A stretch of DNA of 64,000 nucleotides from BPGX01 sp035405785 (GCA_035405785.1 DAONJS010000001.1:124001-188000), one strand, 5' to 3'. Positions 52,637 through 61,334 are shown, numbered from the stretch's first letter. A program made the numbers and translations. The notes: a model not told the origin generated them from the sequence alone.

Positions 52637-52664
52637 AAAAGCCCCTTTCAAATAGGGGCTTTTT
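52637..52664 (+). terminator. Rho-independent terminator
   Basis: AAAAGCCCCT (52637-52646) pairs with AGGGGCTTTT (52654-52663) around a 7-base loop, ending in T residues. It lies 45 bases after the 145-aa protein gene. Confidence 0.88.
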
Positions 52665-52903
52665 AATTTGTAAGCATTTACAAGTATTTTCAAAGATTAT
52701 TGATTTTTTTGTTTTTATTTTAGCATTCAAAATAATTAAAAAGTATATTTCTCGCAAAGCCCGCAAAGGATATTTAATAGTTTTTAGTTATGAGTGTTTA
52801 GTTTTTAGTTGTATTATACCAAAGTTATTTAAATTCCCGAAAAAATTACGAGCATGAACATAATTATGGTGATAAACAATCTATTGTTTAATATTATCTA
52901 AAC

Positions 52904-53171
52904 AAAAAAAATTCCGCTCAATACATCCTGCGTCAGTGGGAGGGTGTGAATGTTTTTTGTTTAGAATTTCGGCAAGGGCGCTTGCGTTGATAATGCTGAA
53001 TAAACTTTTGATATTCTAAAAGTGTAGAAAAGCGGTTAAACAAATGGAACTCTTTCAACAAAGATGACAGCATTATCCATACCTTGCCTGAAATTCTTAC
53101 AAAAAACAGAGCGGGGAGTTAGCTCGCAGGATGAGATTTTTTGCTTACTTTTTTCTAAAAAAAGTGAGAAA
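52904..53171 (+). repeat. Long nested hairpin element B
   Basis: Begins AAAAAAATTCCGCTCAAT. Nested stems: CATCCTGCG 52924-52932 with 53125-53133; a 27-nt arm 52951-52977 with 53082-53107 (near perfect); GATAATGCTG 52989-52998 with 53068-53077; ACTTTT 53004-53009 with 53018-53023. It ends with the 37-nt border 53135-53171, identical to that of element A. No gene is seen in the 52593-53346 gap; short CGCAAAG and GCTGAC hairpin repeats flank the element. Confidence 0.72.
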
Positions 53172-53346
53172 AAATATTATTGTTTTAATACCTTCGGAAA
53201 ACAGTTTTTTTTGGAATAAATTAGTAAATCAAAATTAAAAACTTATAATGCTGACGCTATCAGTCAGCATACTGACATTTATCTTCAGTATTTAAAAAAC
53301 ATAGTGCTGAATACTAACAAATTTTCAATAACTTGCCACCAAAAAA

Positions 53347-53844
53347 ATGCTTGCAGTTGTTGCCACTGATTTAAAAAACGGAATAGGAAAAAACAATCAA
53401 CTCCTTTGTCATTTGCCTGATGATTTGAAGTATTTCAAAAAAATTACTACAAACAATATCGTTGTAATGGGCAGAAAAACTTTTGAAAGCATTGGAAAAC
53501 CTTTACCCAACAGAATAAATATCGTATTAACTCATCAATCAAATTTGAAAATTGAAGGCGTAAATATTGTCAATTCAGTAGATGAAATAATAAATGATTG
53601 GTCAAAAAAATTTCCAGACAAACAAATTATCATTATTGGCGGACAACAAATTTATCAGTTATTTTTACCTCATATTACCGAAATTCATCGCACACTTATT
53701 CACCATACTTTTGATGCAGATGCGTTCTTTCCTGCATTTGAAAATGATTTTGAATTGATAGAAAAACAATTCCATCCTCAAGATGAAAAACATCCATACT
53801 CTTTTGAATTTCAAGTGTGGAAAAGAAAAAGTAAAGAGGTTTAA
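53347..53844 (+). CDS. folA: Dihydrofolate reductase
   Basis: 165-aa enzyme that reduces dihydrofolate to tetrahydrofolate with NADPH. Visible: LAVVATDLKNGIGKNNQLLC, HLPDDLKYFK with the substrate-binding Asp, VVMGRKTFESIGKPLPNRIN for NADPH binding, and IIIIGGQQIYQLFLP. The Trp usually present in the LPW segment is replaced by Cys, as in other Bacteroidota sequences. Normal length. No thyA gene lies next to it in the window. Confidence 0.94.
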   Translation: MLAVVATDLKNGIGKNNQLLCHLPDDLKYFKKITTNNIVVMGRKTFESIGKPLPNRINIVLTHQSNLKIEGVNIVNSVDEIINDWSKKFPDKQIIIIGGQQIYQLFLPHITEIHRTLIHHTFDADAFFPAFENDFELIEKQFHPQDEKHPYSFEFQVWKRKSKEV

Positions 53845-53873
53845 ATTTTCTGGAATACAATAATGTTCTTTTC

Positions 53874-53959
53874 ATCATTGCGAGGATGATAGTCCGAAGC
53901 AATGTAATTTTTATTTGGATAATACTTTTGAGATTGCTTCGCTTCGCTCGCAATGACGG
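53874..53959. repeat. Hairpin repeat CATTGCGAGG...CGCAATGACG
   Basis: Second clear copy of the family at 56712: CATTGCGAGGATGATAGTCC at the left, AGATTGCTTCGCTTCGCTCG and CAATGACG at the right, with CCGAAGCAAT inside. It is followed by GAACATTGAATATTGAG-type units to about 54025, as is the other copy. Confidence 0.7.
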
Positions 53960-54048
53960 TAAAATTCAAAACTGATTAAACTTGAACATTGAATATTGAG
54001 CATTGAATATTGAATATTGAACATTTCTTGTATTAATTATCTTTCACT

Positions 54049-54078
54049 GCCTTTGCGTCTCCGCGGTAAAAAATTTAA
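54049..54078. repeat. Copy of the CTTTGCGTCTCCGCGGTAAA repeat
   Basis: CTGCCTTTGCGTCTCCGCGG then TAAAAAATTTAAGG matches the core of the copy at 9456-9533. It completes the 341-bp gap before the histidine kinase; I see no gene in that gap. Confidence 0.6.
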
Positions 54079-54185
54079 GGAGTAGATGTTTTTATCACTT
54101 ATGTTGCACATTATTCATTAAATATGATTTAAATCATATTTTAAAATTCCCTTTTACCATTACTTTACGCTTCCTTTTTTGAAAA

Positions 54186-55469
54186 ATGAATACTATTATT
54201 GTTCGCAAAAAACGAATGTTAAATGAATTAAAACTCGTAGAAGCTATTTTTTACTATTCTACAGAAGGAATTATTGTGTGTAAAAATTATGGAGAAATTG
54301 TAATGGTGAATCCTCGTGTAGAAGAATTATTTCAATATTCTGCCAATGAATTGATAGGAAAAGAAATTGAAGTATTAGTACCTTATGAAAAACAAGAACA
54401 TCATAAACATTTAAGAAGTGAATATGCACATCATCCCAAAGCCCGTCCAATGGGTAAAAATATAGATTTGTATGGTTTAAGAAAAGATGGTACAAAATTC
54501 CCCATTGAAGTAGGTTTAAGTCCTTTTGAAATTAATGGAACAAAGTATGTTATTTGTTTTGTCATTGATATCACAGAAAGAAAGTTAGCAGAAAATAAAC
54601 TTAAAGAATACACAGAATTATTAAAGAAAAAAAACGAAGAAATATCTTATCTTAATCATGCTTTAGAAAGTAAAGTGAAAGAACGTACCAGAGAATTAGC
54701 AAGAGTTGTTTATGAATTATCACAAAGTAAAAATGAACTTTCAAGAGCTTTAGAAAAAGAAAAAGAACTCAATGAAATTAAATCAAGATTTATTTCTACC
54801 GCTTCACATGAATTTCGCACTCCTTTAGGAACTATTTTATCATCTATTTCTCTTATTCAAAAATATACCAAAACTGAAGAACAAGAAAAGCGTGAAAAAC
54901 ACATTCAGAGAATTAAAGCGGCTGTATCTCACCATACAGAAATGCTCAATGACTTTTTATCGCTTGATAAACTTGAAGAAGGTGTTATTCGCTATAAACC
55001 CAATCTTGTTAATGCTTCCGATGAATTAAAACAAATTATTGAAGACATTACTCCTATATTGAAAAAAGGCCAACATATTATTTATGAACATTTATCAAAA
55101 GAAACAACCTGCCTTGTTGATGTACAATTATTAAAAAATATAGTGTTTAATCTTATTTCAAATGCAAGTAAATATTCAGATGAAGATAAACCAATTTATG
55201 TAACAAGTAAAATTGATTTGAATGAATTGATTGTTTCTGTAAAAGATGAAGGATGTGGTATTCCTGAAGAAGAACAACAATTTTTATTTACGAGATTTTT
55301 CCGTGCAAACAATGTAAGTACTATTCAGGGAACTGGCTTAGGATTAAATATTGTAAAAAAATATCTTGAACTAATGAATGGCAGAATTGAATTTAAAAGC
55401 AAAATAAATCAGGGGTGTACATTCACAATATATATACCATTTCAAATAATAGAAAAATCAAATGTATGA
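54186..55469 (+). CDS. PAS-domain sensor histidine kinase
   Basis: 427-aa cytosolic kinase without membrane helices. A PAS domain covers about 15-135 (FYYSTEGIIVCKNYGEIVMV and the PAC part VGLSPFEINGTKYVICFV). A coiled coil (about 135-200) leads to the HisKA domain with the phospho-accepting His in TASHEFRTPLG. The HATPase has NLISNASKYSD, DEGCGIPEEEQ and GTGLGLNIVKKYL. It senses a soluble or redox signal through PAS; ligand unknown. Its TGA overlaps the ATG of the response regulator (ATGA), so the two form a pair. Confidence 0.93.
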   Translation: MNTIIVRKKRMLNELKLVEAIFYYSTEGIIVCKNYGEIVMVNPRVEELFQYSANELIGKEIEVLVPYEKQEHHKHLRSEYAHHPKARPMGKNIDLYGLRKDGTKFPIEVGLSPFEINGTKYVICFVIDITERKLAENKLKEYTELLKKKNEEISYLNHALESKVKERTRELARVVYELSQSKNELSRALEKEKELNEIKSRFISTASHEFRTPLGTILSSISLIQKYTKTEEQEKREKHIQRIKAAVSHHTEMLNDFLSLDKLEEGVIRYKPNLVNASDELKQIIEDITPILKKGQHIIYEHLSKETTCLVDVQLLKNIVFNLISNASKYSDEDKPIYVTSKIDLNELIVSVKDEGCGIPEEEQQFLFTRFFRANNVSTIQGTGLGLNIVKKYLELMNGRIEFKSKINQGCTFTIYIPFQIIEKSNV

Positions 55470-56545
55470 CAAACAATACAAAAAAAATTCTTGTAATAGA
55501 AGACAACGCAGATATGCGAGATAATATCGCAGAGATATTAGAATTAGCCAATTATCAGGTAATTACTGCCAAAAATGGAAAAGAAGGTGTGCAATTAGCC
55601 CATTCAGAAAATCCAGATTTGATAGTATGTGATATTATGATGCCCGAGTTAGATGGCTATGGTGTTTTATCTATTTTATCTAAAGACCCTGCTACTGCAG
55701 ATATACCTTTTGTTTTTCTTACTGCAAAAGCAGAAAAACAAGATATGCGAAAAGGTATGGAAATGGGAGCAGATGATTATTTGACCAAACCATTTACAGA
55801 TACAGATCTCATCAATGCTATAAAGGCAAGATTAGATAAACATCAAAAGATAAAAGAATTGTTTCAGGGAGAAAGTTCATCATTAGAAAATGTTCAAAAC
55901 TTTTTTGATGAAGCCGCTTTACAACTTTCTATTGATAAACTAACAAAAGGACACAAAATTATTACAATTTCTAAAAAAGATTTTTTATTTAGAGAAGGCA
56001 AATATCCTACAGCCATCTATTATTTAATTTCAGGAAAAATAAAAGCACATAAAGTCAATGAATATGGAAAAGAATTTATTATTGATTTATACAAGCCCGG
56101 AGATTTTATTGGCTATGAAGCAGTATTAGAAGATATTACATATCCTTTTTCTACATCTGCTCTTGAAGATTCTGAAATATGTGTTATTCCAAAAGAACAA
56201 TTTTTCTTGCTTTTGAATCATCATAAAGATATTGCCACAACATTTCTTAAAGTGTTATCCAATGGCATAAAAGAAAAAGAAGAAAGATTAATGAAAATGG
56301 CATATAACTCTGTTCGTAAAAGAGTTGCAGAAGCATTGATTACATTGATTGATAAATACAAAACTTCTGAAGAAAATGTTTTTACAATCAATATCTCCAG
56401 AAATGATTTAAGCGGACTTGTAGGCACTGCTACAGAAACACTTATCCGCACCTTATCCGACTTCAAAGACGAAGGAATTTTAGAATTGAAAGGTTCAAAT
56501 GTAAAAGTAATCAATGAAGATAAGTTAAGAAAGATAAAGGGGTAG
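55466..56545 (+). CDS. Response regulator fused to a CRP/FNR-type DNA-binding module
   Basis: 359-aa protein. The receiver domain (1-125) has the phospho-accepting Asp56 in IVCDIMMPELDG and LTKPF with the conserved Lys. A cyclic-nucleotide-binding-like beta-roll follows (about 150-265: FREGKYPTAIYYLISGKIKA), then a Crp-type helix-turn-helix (about 275-359: RNDLSGLVGTATETLIRTLS). There are no Fe-S Cys clusters like those of FNR. It is coupled by ATGA overlap to the histidine kinase, so it is probably controlled by phosphorylation. The GTG upstream belongs to a longer, unlikely frame. Confidence 0.92.
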   Translation: MTNNTKKILVIEDNADMRDNIAEILELANYQVITAKNGKEGVQLAHSENPDLIVCDIMMPELDGYGVLSILSKDPATADIPFVFLTAKAEKQDMRKGMEMGADDYLTKPFTDTDLINAIKARLDKHQKIKELFQGESSSLENVQNFFDEAALQLSIDKLTKGHKIITISKKDFLFREGKYPTAIYYLISGKIKAHKVNEYGKEFIIDLYKPGDFIGYEAVLEDITYPFSTSALEDSEICVIPKEQFFLLLNHHKDIATTFLKVLSNGIKEKEERLMKMAYNSVRKRVAEALITLIDKYKTSEENVFTINISRNDLSGLVGTATETLIRTLSDFKDEGILELKGSNVKVINEDKLRKIKG

Positions 56546-56647
56546 TAAGTGTTGAGGTGATTTTTTAAAGAATGTTCAATTCTCAATTCTCAATACTCAA
56601 TTTCCAATATTCTATTCACCAATTGTTACTATTCAGTTTAATATTGA

Positions 56648-56674
56648 ACCGCAATGACGCAAAGCACGCAAAGG
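56648..56674. repeat. Copy of the CGCAAAG intergenic repeat
   Basis: CCGCAATGACGCAAAGCACG then CAAAGG. Preceded by TTGTTACTATTCAG, as the 9456 copy is by TTGTTACTATTCG. Confidence 0.55.
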
Positions 56675-56711
56675 ATTTTATCAGTTTTAAGTTATGAGTG
56701 TTTAGTTTAGT

Positions 56712-56800
56712 CGTCATTGCGAGGACGATAGTCCGAAGCAATCTCTTGACGTTGAGTGTGATAATACTTTTGAGATTGCTTCACTTTGTTCGCAATGACG
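56712..56800. repeat. Perfect-ended hairpin repeat CGTCATTGCGA...TCGCAATGACG
   Basis: CGTCATTGCGA (56712-56722) and TCGCAATGACG (56790-56800) are perfect inverted ends. GAAGCAATCTC (56735-56745) and GAGATTGCTTC (56772-56782) form an inner perfect 11-bp stem. This is the best of three copies in the window. The 56546-56901 gap holds only this and related simple repeats. Confidence 0.8.
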
Positions 56801-56901
56801 GTGAATTTAAAAAAGATTAAACTTGAGCATTGAAAGTTGAATATTGAAAATTAAATATTCCTTTCCCCTTTTTTAGTTAGAATGGTACAATAAAAAAAAT
56901 C

Positions 56902-57468
56902 TTACTTCTTCACTCTTTCTACATATTGTCCGGTGCGGGTATCTATTTTTACCCAATCTCCTACATTGCAAAATAATGGCACCATTACTTCTGCTCCTGT
57001 ATCAATAGTTGCGGGCTTCATTGCATTAGTTGCAGTATCGCCTTTTACACCAGGTTCAGTATATGTAATTTCACTTTCAATAAAAGTAGGTGGTTCTGCT
57101 AAAATCACATTTTCACCTTCTTCAAAAGTTACTTTTACTTCTACACCTTCCTTCAAAAATCTTTTTCCATCACCAAATAAACTTAATGGAATATGAATTT
57201 GTTCAAAAGTTTCATTATCCATCACTACTGCAAAATCGCCATCAGAATAAATGTACTGCATCATTTTGTATTCTACATGCACTACTTCTACTTGCTCGCC
57301 GCTTCTAAAGCGATTTTCAGCAAGTTTTCCTGTTTTCAAATTTCTCATTTTTGCTTGATAAAACGCTCTTAAATTGCCTGGTGTTCTGTGTTCATATTCT
57401 AAAATTTGCATCAATTCACCATTAAAGCGAATGATGGAACCTACACCGATGTCTCCTGTATCTGCCAT
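56902..57468 (-). CDS. efp: Elongation factor P
   Basis: 188-aa translation factor that relieves ribosome stalling at proline stretches. KOW-like N-terminal domain, then two OB domains with FVVMDNETFEQIHIP and the C-terminal GAEVMVPLFCNVGDWVKIDTRTGQYVERV signature. The loop that is modified on Lys34 in E. coli (PGKGQAF) reads PGNLRAF, so Asn replaces Lys at the tip. The usual lysylation is therefore not expected; no epmA is seen. Single gene, convergent repeats on its 3' side. Confidence 0.95.
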   Translation of the reverse strand: MADTGDIGVGSIIRFNGELMQILEYEHRTPGNLRAFYQAKMRNLKTGKLAENRFRSGEQVEVVHVEYKMMQYIYSDGDFAVVMDNETFEQIHIPLSLFGDGKRFLKEGVEVKVTFEEGENVILAEPPTFIESEITYTEPGVKGDTATNAMKPATIDTGAEVMVPLFCNVGDWVKIDTRTGQYVERVKK

Positions 57469-57580
57469 AGTTTTATTTTTTGCCGCAATTATACAATTTT
57501 ATTCACAATGTAGTGTGAGTAAAATCATATTATTTATTTTCTATAAAAATACTTAACTTTATGCGAAAATTTATAGAGAT

Positions 57581-58216
57581 ATGCCTGAGTTAGAATATAA
57601 TACACAATTAGAACCCATTAAATTACCTGAATATGGAAGAATAATTCAAAAAATGGTTAATCATTGTATGACTATAGAAGATAGAGCTACTCGCAATCAG
57701 TGTGCAAGAATGATTGTAAAAACAATGGCTCAATTACATCCCAATACCAATAATATGCAGGACTACGAACAAATTTTATGGGATCATCTTTTTATTATTT
57801 CTGATTTTAAATTAGATGTAGATTCACCTTATCCAAAACCAAATCCAAACTTTATTCAAACTAAACCAGAACCTATTACTTATGTATCAAATAAAATCAA
57901 TTTCCAATATTATGGAAAAAATGTAGAAAATATCATTAAAGCATTAAGTAAAGTAGATAATCCAGAAGAGAGAGAATATTATATTATGGTTACAGCAAAC
58001 TATATGAAAAAGTTGCAAAACATGTGGAACAAAGAAGCTAATATAAAAGATGAAGTTATTTTTGAACATCTTAGAAAAATTTCAGGCGGGGCTATTAATT
58101 TAGATACATCTACTGTTCAATTAGATAAAGATGCAAGAATGTCTAAAAACAAGAAAAATTTCAAATACAAACCATATCAAAAAGGCAAATATAATAACGG
58201 GTCTAAAAATTATTAA
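57581..58216 (+). CDS. DUF4290 family protein
   Basis: 211-aa soluble protein. EYNTQLEPIKLPEYGRIIQK and MTIEDRATRNQCARMIVKTM near the start are the DUF4290 signature. The C-terminus is rich in Lys and Asn (SKNKKNFKYKPYQKGKYNNG), probably flexible. Function unknown. In Bacteroidota it is regularly next to murA, as here (12-base gap), so it may act in or beside cell-wall synthesis. Confidence 0.88.
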   Translation: MPELEYNTQLEPIKLPEYGRIIQKMVNHCMTIEDRATRNQCARMIVKTMAQLHPNTNNMQDYEQILWDHLFIISDFKLDVDSPYPKPNPNFIQTKPEPITYVSNKINFQYYGKNVENIIKALSKVDNPEEREYYIMVTANYMKKLQNMWNKEANIKDEVIFEHLRKISGGAINLDTSTVQLDKDARMSKNKKNFKYKPYQKGKYNNGSKNY

Positions 58217-58228
58217 TCTTAAGATTTT

Positions 58229-59533
58229 ATGGCAATTTTTGAAGTAGTTGGTGGAAAAAAATTGAAAGGTGAAATTATTCCACAAGGTGCTAAAAACGAG
58301 GCATTACAAGTAATTTGTGCCACATTACTTACAAAAGAAAAAGTTACTATTTCTAACATTCCTGCTATTGTAGATGTTTTGAATTTAATAGATTTATTAA
58401 AAGGTTTAGGTGTAAAAGTTGAAAAAATATCAGATGATACTTATACATTTCAAGCAGATAATATTAATATAGATTATTTTATTTCTCCTGAATTTAAAAA
58501 CAAAGGTGGAAGTTTAAGAGGATCTTTGATGGTTGTTGGTCCTTTGTTGGCAAGATTTGGCAGGGCATACATGGCAAAGCCCGGCGGTGATAAAATTGGC
58601 AGAAGAAGAGTTGATACACACATTATTGGACTACAAAATTTAGGGGCAAAATTTCATTATGATGAAAAATTAGATGTTTTTGTAGGAACGGCTAATCAGT
58701 TGAAGGGCTGTTATATGCTTTTAGATGAAGCATCTGTTACTGGAACTGCAAACATCATAATGGCCGCTGTGTTGGCAGAAGGAACTACAACAATATACAA
58801 TGCTGCGTGTGAGCCCTATATTCAGCAACTCTGCAAAATGCTTAACAGAATGGGGGCAAAAATAAATGGTGTTGGTTCAAATATGCTGATTATTGAAGGT
58901 GTCAGTTCTTTGAATGGTACAGAACATCGTTTGTTGCCAGATATGATTGAAGTAGGTTCATTTATTGGGCTCGCGGCACTTACACAATCTGAAATAACCA
59001 TCAAAAATGTTTCTTATCAAAATTTAGGTCAAATACCTAATGTTTTTCAAAGATTAGGTATTAAAATGGAATTGCGTGGAGATGATATTTACATTCCTGA
59101 GAATGAATACTATCAAATAGATACTTATTTAGATGGTTCAATTCTTACTATTTATGACAATATATGGCCGGGCTTTACACCAGATTTAATAAGTATTGCA
59201 TTAGTAACTGCTATTCAGGCAGAAGGCACTGTGCTTATTCATCAAAAAATGTTTGAAAGCCGCTTATTCTTTGTAGATAGATTAATTGAAATGGGAGCAC
59301 AAATTATATTATGCGATCCGCACAGAGCAGTAGTGATTGGTTTGAATAGAAAACATTCATTAAAAGCCATTTCAATGGCATCGCCAGATATCAGAGCAGG
59401 CGTGGCATTGCTCATTGCCGCTCTATCAGCAAAAGGAAAAAGCACTATTTATAACATCAATCAAATTGACAGAGGATATCAGTTTATTGATAAAAGATTA
59501 AACGCAATAGGTGCTGAAATAATCAGAAAATAA
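58229..59533 (+). CDS. murA: UDP-N-acetylglucosamine 1-carboxyvinyltransferase
   Basis: 434-aa enzyme that transfers enolpyruvate from PEP to UDP-GlcNAc, the first committed step of peptidoglycan synthesis. The GAKNEAL loop carries the catalytic Lys22 and Asn23. The flexible loop KPGGDKIGRRRVDTH has Asp121 where E. coli has the reactive Cys115. Cys to Asp at this site is known to leave activity intact and to prevent fosfomycin from reacting. The two-fold barrel repeat is intact to the final RLNAIGAEIIRK. Co-transcribed with DUF4290. Confidence 0.96.
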   Translation: MAIFEVVGGKKLKGEIIPQGAKNEALQVICATLLTKEKVTISNIPAIVDVLNLIDLLKGLGVKVEKISDDTYTFQADNINIDYFISPEFKNKGGSLRGSLMVVGPLLARFGRAYMAKPGGDKIGRRRVDTHIIGLQNLGAKFHYDEKLDVFVGTANQLKGCYMLLDEASVTGTANIIMAAVLAEGTTTIYNAACEPYIQQLCKMLNRMGAKINGVGSNMLIIEGVSSLNGTEHRLLPDMIEVGSFIGLAALTQSEITIKNVSYQNLGQIPNVFQRLGIKMELRGDDIYIPENEYYQIDTYLDGSILTIYDNIWPGFTPDLISIALVTAIQAEGTVLIHQKMFESRLFFVDRLIEMGAQIILCDPHRAVVIGLNRKHSLKAISMASPDIRAGVALLIAALSAKGKSTIYNINQIDRGYQFIDKRLNAIGAEIIRK

Positions 59534-59556
59534 CCAAATTAAAACTTATTCGTAAA

Positions 59557-60096
59557 ATGAATGAAATGAAAAAATTGAAGTTGTTTATTATATCAATTTT
59601 TGTATTCAATGTTTTGAGTTTTATAAATGCTCAAAATAATGAATCACCTGTAGGCATCAATCCCGGTTATAAAGCATTAGATATTGCTTTGCCAAATGTG
59701 AAAGATAGTATTGTAAAATTAAGTGATTTAAAAGGATATTATGTGCTTATTGATTTTTGGGCAAGTTGGTGTGGTCCTTGCAGAATGAAAAATCCAAAAA
59801 TTGTAGAACTATACAATACTTTCAAAAATGCAAAGTTCAAAGATGCTAAAGGATTTACTATTTACAGTGTTTCATTAGATTATTCAAAAGAAGCATGGAA
59901 AAAAGCAATAATGGTTGATAATCTCAAATGGCCATATCATGTCAGTGATTTGAAAGGATGGAACTCGTCTGCTGCAATCAATTATCAAATCAATTCTATA
60001 CCTAATAATCTACTTATAGATCCTAATGGAATAATAATAGGAAGATCATTAACAGAAACTCAAATTGAAAGAATACTTAACTCAAAAAAACAATAA
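59557..60096 (+). CDS. TlpA-like exported thioredoxin
   Basis: 179-aa protein. Hydrophobic N-terminus ending FINAQ near residue 26 (signal peptide). The thioredoxin domain of the AhpC/TlpA type has the active site FWASWCGPCRMKNP and the loop NSIPNNLLIDPNG. A periplasmic disulfide reductase is likely. A second in-frame ATG nine bases downstream (MKKLKLFIISIFV) may be the true start. The next gene, a redox-dead relative, begins 2 bases after its stop. Confidence 0.88.
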   Translation: MNEMKKLKLFIISIFVFNVLSFINAQNNESPVGINPGYKALDIALPNVKDSIVKLSDLKGYYVLIDFWASWCGPCRMKNPKIVELYNTFKNAKFKDAKGFTIYSVSLDYSKEAWKKAIMVDNLKWPYHVSDLKGWNSSAAINYQINSIPNNLLIDPNGIIIGRSLTETQIERILNSKKQ

Positions 60097-60098
60097 AG

Positions 60099-61325
60099 AT
60101 GAAAAAACTTTTTTATTTAATTTTACTTCTTCCAATACTTTTACATTCTCAATTACCGCCTGATAATAAAGTAGAATTAAAAGTAGGTGATAAAGCACCA
60201 TCATTAGTGCTTACAGGGAGTGATAATTCTATTCAAGGGATAAATTTTCCATTAAATGAAAAAGTATATTTAATTCATTTCTGGTCATCCAGTTATTCTT
60301 TATCAAAAAAATTTCTTCCACGACTTATCAATCTTTATCAGCGATATAATAATTTACCTTATAGAAATATTGAAGGATTTGATGTGATAACAGTAGCAGT
60401 GCAAAGCGATAAAATAGCATGGAAACAAGATATTGAACAATATAATTTATCAGGAATTACTAACTTAATTGCTCAAAGAGGGTTTAATGATGCAAGTGTA
60501 AAAAACTGGGGCGTTTATCAATTACCAACTACTTTTTTAGTCAATGAACAAGGAATAATTGTTATGAAAAACCCTACAATGCTTCAAATTGAAAATTATT
60601 TAGATGAAGCAAGAAATTTTCCACCCAATAGAAAAGACCTTCGTGCAAGATTGATGTTGTCGCCTAATTTATCAAGTGGTATTCCTTCACATAATGTTTA
60701 TTTGTTGAATATCTTTGAAGATACTTTGCAAAAAACCAAAACAAATGATAGAGGTGTATTTAATTTTTCAGAAATTAAATTATTAAATGATTTTATATTC
60801 AGATTTGATACCACCCAAAATCAAATAAGATTTGCAAAAGAAATATATCTTGCAGATGCTAATGATGTTGTATTGCCTGCAATAACTAAGAATTCAAAAA
60901 ATTTATTTGATTTTCAAATTAGTGGGAAAGACATTCAAAAATTTTATGCATCAGAAAGAAAAGCAAATGCTATTCAGTTTGTTTCTAAAATTAAGTTTAA
61001 AAATAATACCACAGCAAATATTGAACCTGCTTCATTAAAAGAGTTAGATAAAATTGTAGATATTATGAACAAACAACCTGATTTAACGCTTGAAGTAATT
61101 TGTCATACAGATAGCAAATTAGATGATGACCAGAGTTTGAAATTAACACAAGAACAAGCCAATGCTATTAAAGGTTATCTGGTAGCAAAAGGCGTGGCAT
61201 CTGGTAGAATTACAGCAATAGGTAAAGGTGAAAAAGAAATTATCAATAAATGTAAAAATAAAATTCCTTGTTCAGAAGCAGAACATGCTGAAAACAGAAG
61301 AACAGAATTTAAATTCTATAAATAA
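60099..61325 (+). CDS. Redox-dead thioredoxin-fold domain fused to OmpA domain
   Basis: 408-aa exported protein. Signal peptide at 1-17 (LLPILLHSQ). Residues about 25-170 have the TlpA-type fold (YLIHFWSSSYSLSKKFLPRL, QLPTTFLVNEQGIIV), but the CGPC site reads YSLS (66-69) and no Cys remains there. A linker with a carboxypeptidase-like beta domain (about 195-270) follows. Residues about 300-408 are OmpA/MotB-like (TLEVICHTDSKLDDDQSLKL, ENRRTEFKFY) and would bind peptidoglycan. It probably anchors to the wall and binds rather than reduces a partner. It directly follows the active TlpA-like gene. Confidence 0.85.
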   Translation: MKKLFYLILLLPILLHSQLPPDNKVELKVGDKAPSLVLTGSDNSIQGINFPLNEKVYLIHFWSSSYSLSKKFLPRLINLYQRYNNLPYRNIEGFDVITVAVQSDKIAWKQDIEQYNLSGITNLIAQRGFNDASVKNWGVYQLPTTFLVNEQGIIVMKNPTMLQIENYLDEARNFPPNRKDLRARLMLSPNLSSGIPSHNVYLLNIFEDTLQKTKTNDRGVFNFSEIKLLNDFIFRFDTTQNQIRFAKEIYLADANDVVLPAITKNSKNLFDFQISGKDIQKFYASERKANAIQFVSKIKFKNNTTANIEPASLKELDKIVDIMNKQPDLTLEVICHTDSKLDDDQSLKLTQEQANAIKGYLVAKGVASGRITAIGKGEKEIINKCKNKIPCSEAEHAENRRTEFKFYK

Positions 61326-61334
61326 GGAAGAATT

